Positions 23,279 through 25,896 of a stretch of 25,896 nucleotides of DNA are shown here, piece by piece. Origin of the DNA: an uncultured Collinsella sp. (GTDB lineage: Bacteria > Actinomycetota > Coriobacteriia > Coriobacteriales > Coriobacteriaceae); assembly GCA_902476475.1 (NCBI GenBank), contig CABSDO010000015.1, forward strand, positions 1-25,896, given 5' to 3'. Each line of letters opens with the position of its first letter. Position 1 is the stretch's first letter. The notes under the pieces are model-generated. The model was not told the DNA's origin. It worked only from the letters and a program-made list of their open reading frames with translations, and did not search any database. The position numbers and the translations under genes were made by a program.

Positions 23279-23555
23279 GGGTACCTTCCTAAAAATTAGT
23301 TTGGGCTCACTGTGCCATAAACCACACCTGTTCGCAAATAACGAAAGCGTCGCTGCGTTGTGTGACCGTTCGGCGGCGAAAAAGTACCGATTACGGCAAC
23401 AAACAATTCGTTAGGTATGCCAATCAAAAAGTGTGATAGAACATTACTAACAAACTTTTTGTTTGGCATCCACATAAAAGTTCAGCCGTGTGAATGGGAT
23501 CGGGCTGAAACGCGTATGCGGGGGCCGGCAAGAGAGAACTTAAGGAGTTCACCGT
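23279..23555 (+). promoter_or_regulatory. Divergent regulatory region of regulator 2 and ygeX
   Basis: No gene is seen. atgccaatcaaaaag (23417-23431) and ctttttgtttggcat (23455-23469) are an inverted repeat matching at 14 of 15 positions, centred about 112 bases before ygeX, a strong operator candidate. A second small dyad ttcagcc/ggctgaa lies at 23481-23509, probably in the leader. The ygeX ribosome site is ttaaggag. No clear -35/-10 pair could be fixed. Confidence 0.6.
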
Positions 23556-24770
23556 ATGGCCGATAAGATCCAGTGGGCGAGCAACACGATGCCCAAGAGC
23601 GATGACAAGCACTTGGGAATCATGAGTCTCGACCACGTGAAGAAGGCCCGCGCCTTCCACCAGTCGTTCCCCCAGTACACCGTCACTCCGCTTGCCCGCC
23701 TGGACGGCCAGGCCGCGCGTCTGGGCCTGTCCAACCTGTGCGTTAAGGACGAGAGCTATCGCTTTGGCCTCAACGCCTTTAAGGTCCTGGGCGGCTCGTT
23801 TGCCATGGCCAACTACATTGCCGACGAGACCGGCAAGGACGTTGCCGACTGCACCTTCGATTACCTGACCTCCGATCAGCTGGCCGAGGACTTTGGCCAG
23901 GCTACCTTCTTTACCGCCACCGACGGCAACCATGGCCGCGGCGTGGCATGGGCTGCCAACAAGCTGGGCCAGAAGGCTGTCGTGCACATGCCCAAGGGTT
24001 CCACCAAGCCCCGCTTCGATAACATTGCCGCCGAGGGCGCCACGGTGACCATTGAAGAGGTCAACTACGACGAGTGCGTGCGCATGGCCGCCGCCGAGGC
24101 CGATGCCTGCGAGCGCGGCGTCATCGTTCAGGACACCGCCTGGGAGGGCTACGAGAAGATCCCGTCCTGGATCATGGAGGGCTACGGCACCATGGCCTCC
24201 GAGGCTGCCGAGCAGCTGCGCGAGATGGCCATCAACCGCCCGACGCACGTGTTTGTCCAGGCTGGCGTGGGTTCGCTTGCTGGCGCCGTGGTGGGCTACT
24301 TCACCAACCTGTATCCCGATAACCCGCCCACCTTCGTCGTGGTCGAGTGCGCTCCGGCCGCCTGCCTGTACAAGGGCGCTGCCGCCGGCGACGGCGACCC
24401 GCGCATCGTGGACGGCGACATGCCCTCCATCATGGCCGGCCTGTGCTGCGGCGAACCCAACATCCTGGGCTGGGATATCCTGCGCAACCACACCACCGCC
24501 TTCGTGTCCTGCCCCGACTGGGTCACCGCTCGCGGCATGCGCACCCTGGGCGCTCCCGAGAAGGGCGACCCGCGCGTCATCTCCGGCGAGTCCGGTGCGG
24601 TGACCACCGGCCTGGTCGAGACCCTCATGCTCGATCCCGAGTACGCCGAGCTCAAGGAGCTCATCGGCCTGGACAAGACGAGCTCCGTGCTCTGCTTCTC
24701 CACCGAGGGCGACACGGACCCCGACCAGTATCGTCGAATTGTTTGGGAAGGCGAATATCCCACTTGCTAA
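23556..24770 (+). CDS. ygeX: YgeX-type diaminopropionate ammonia-lyase
   Basis: PLP enzyme that splits 2,3-diaminopropionate to pyruvate and two ammonia through 2-aminoacrylate; in purine clusters it is thought to act on a urate-derived intermediate. The fold-type II features are clear. ESYRFGLNAFKVLGGSFA holds the PLP Lys76. ATDGNHGRGVAWAANKLG is the substrate-binding loop. VQAGVGSLAGAVVGYF is the phosphate-binding Gly loop. At 404 residues it is close to E. coli YgeX (398) and shows no damage. ygeY follows after 74 bases holding a short stem (ggcggag/ctccgcc, 24778-24804). Confidence 0.95.
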   Translation: MADKIQWASNTMPKSDDKHLGIMSLDHVKKARAFHQSFPQYTVTPLARLDGQAARLGLSNLCVKDESYRFGLNAFKVLGGSFAMANYIADETGKDVADCTFDYLTSDQLAEDFGQATFFTATDGNHGRGVAWAANKLGQKAVVHMPKGSTKPRFDNIAAEGATVTIEEVNYDECVRMAAAEADACERGVIVQDTAWEGYEKIPSWIMEGYGTMASEAAEQLREMAINRPTHVFVQAGVGSLAGAVVGYFTNLYPDNPPTFVVVECAPAACLYKGAAAGDGDPRIVDGDMPSIMAGLCCGEPNILGWDILRNHTTAFVSCPDWVTARGMRTLGAPEKGDPRVISGESGAVTTGLVETLMLDPEYAELKELIGLDKTSSVLCFSTEGDTDPDQYRRIVWEGEYPTC

Positions 24771-24844
24771 TCGTTAGGGCGGAGTAAATAGGTATCGCTC
24801 CGCCACCTCACAGGTAGATTCCTTCGTTTGAAAGGTTATGAACA

Positions 24845-25896
24845 ATGGCTAAAGAACTCGATTTCGACGCTATCAAGGCTGCTGCTGAGTCTCACCGCGC
24901 CGACATGACTCGCTTCCTGCGCGCTATGATCTCCCACCCCTCTGAGTCCTGCGAGGAGGGTGAGGTTGTCGCCTGCATCAAGGCCGAGATGGAGAGCCTT
25001 GGCTATGACGAGGTCAAGGTCGACGGCCTGGGCAACGTCATGGGCTTTATGGGCGAGGGCGACAAGATCATCGCCATCGACTCCCACATCGACACCGTCG
25101 GCATCGGCAACATCGAAAACTGGACGCATGACCCCTACAAGGGCTACGAGGACGACGACATCATCTACGGCCGCGGCGGCTCCGACCAGGAGGGCGGCAT
25201 GGCCTCCGCCGTCTACGGCGCCAAGATCATGAAGGACCTCGGCCTCATCCCCGGCGGCTACAAGATCATGGTCGTCGGCTCCGTCCAGGAAGAGGACTGC
25301 GACGGCATGTGCTGGCAGTACATCTACAACAAGGACAGGATCGTCCCCGAGTTCGTCATCTCCACCGAGCCCACCGACGGCGGCATCTACCGCGGCCACC
25401 GTGGACGCATGGAGATCCGCGTCGACGTCAAGGGCGTCTCCTGCCACGGCTCCGCCCCCGAGCGCGGCGACAACGCCATCTACAAGATGGCCGACATCCT
25501 CCAGGACGTCCGCGCCCTCAACGAGAACCCCGCCGACGACAGCGTCGAGATCAAGGGCCTCGTCAAGATGCTCGACCCCAAGTACAACCCCGAGCACTAC
25601 GAGGACGCCCGCTTCCTCGGCCGCGGCACCTGCACCACCTCCCAGATCTTCTACACCAGCCCCAGCCGCTGCGCGGTCGCCGACTCCTGCGCCATCTCCA
25701 TCGACCGCCGCATGACCGCGGGCGAGACCTGGGACTCCTGCCTCGAGGAGATAAGGAACCTCCCGAACGTGAAGAAGTACGGCGACGACGTCAAGGTCAG
25801 CATGTACATGTACGACCGCCCGTCGTGGACCGGCGAGGTCTACGAGACCGAGTGCTACTTCCCGACCTGGATAAACAAGGAGAACGCCGCGCACGT
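24845..25896 (+). CDS. ygeY: YgeY-type M20 family hydrolase, 3' partial
   Basis: Member of the M20 metallo-hydrolases, the YgeY group linked to purine/selenium clusters; likely cleaves an amide or carbamoyl bond in a urate-derived intermediate. The open frame runs 350 codons off the window end; E. coli YgeY is about 403 residues. AIDSHIDTVG holds the metal ligands His81 and Asp83. GRGGSDQEGGMA holds the bridging Asp114. SVQEEDCDG holds Glu149 (general base) and Glu150. The dimerisation domain begins near VKGVSCHGSAPERGDNAIYK. The start ATG follows gaaagg. From about residue 63 onward all nine Leu codons are CTC, and ATA and AGG appear, unlike ygeX. ygeW would be expected next. Confidence 0.93.
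   Translation, partial: MAKELDFDAIKAAAESHRADMTRFLRAMISHPSESCEEGEVVACIKAEMESLGYDEVKVDGLGNVMGFMGEGDKIIAIDSHIDTVGIGNIENWTHDPYKGYEDDDIIYGRGGSDQEGGMASAVYGAKIMKDLGLIPGGYKIMVVGSVQEEDCDGMCWQYIYNKDRIVPEFVISTEPTDGGIYRGHRGRMEIRVDVKGVSCHGSAPERGDNAIYKMADILQDVRALNENPADDSVEIKGLVKMLDPKYNPEHYEDARFLGRGTCTTSQIFYTSPSRCAVADSCAISIDRRMTAGETWDSCLEEIRNLPNVKKYGDDVKVSMYMYDRPSWTGEVYETECYFPTWINKENAAH

Overview
The window looks like chromosomal DNA of a gut actinobacterium of the class Coriobacteriia, most likely Collinsella or a close relative. This rests on high GC with C/G-ending codons, the actinobacterial type of ribosomal proteins L16 (charged C-terminal tail) and L24 (C-terminal Cys pairs), and an anaerobic purine cluster of the kind found in gut anaerobes. 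The taxonomic call is an inference from memory of these families; no search was run.

Layout. (1) 1-3869: ten genes of the S10/spc ribosomal protein operon in canonical order, rplB (5' end cut by the window) rpsS rplV rpsC rplP rpmC rpsQ rplN rplX, ending in a rho-independent terminator directly after rplX, where rplE would be expected. (2) 3870-4292: a non-coding stretch with short GGGGACAG-type repeats. (3) 4293-6122: a Gfo/Idh/MocA oxidoreductase with a DeoR-type regulator. (4) 6239-9406, minus strand: a large U32 peptidase-family protein (RlhA/YdcP-like) followed by an RluA-family pseudouridine synthase. (5) 9705-10851: ridA, and convergent to it a YheO-type PAS/HTH regulator. (6) 11204-20464, plus strand: NCS2 purine permease, ssnA, ygfK, a four-cluster ferredoxin and xdhD. 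(7) 20465-21500: a terminator, a tandem array of about 62-bp dyad repeats, a doubtful small ORF and a second repeat family with about 33-bp spacing. (8) 21515-23278, minus strand: a Pro/Ala/Thr-rich one-pass membrane protein and a second YheO-type regulator. (9) 23556-end: ygeX and ygeY (cut by the window).

How it fits together. Segments 5-9 form an anaerobic urate/xanthine degradation island related to the E. coli yge/ygf/ssnA/xdhD genes and to the purine clusters reported in gut bacteria. The permease imports the purine. XdhD, the ferredoxin and YgfK are the redox part. SsnA is an amidohydrolase. YgeX (PLP lyase) and YgeY (M20-type hydrolase) act on ring-opened intermediates. RidA would clear the 2-aminoacrylate expected from YgeX. 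Each half of the island begins at a divergent promoter shared with its own YheO-type regulator.

Quality warning. At least nine small indels break or shorten conserved genes: rplB, rpsS, rpsC, rplN, the permease, ygfK (twice), the ferredoxin and xdhD. Four hit essential ribosomal genes that normally exist in one copy. I therefore read them as assembly or consensus errors, not as real pseudogenes. A 33-base patch in rplN has codon choice foreign to its surroundings, which points to a chimeric sequence.
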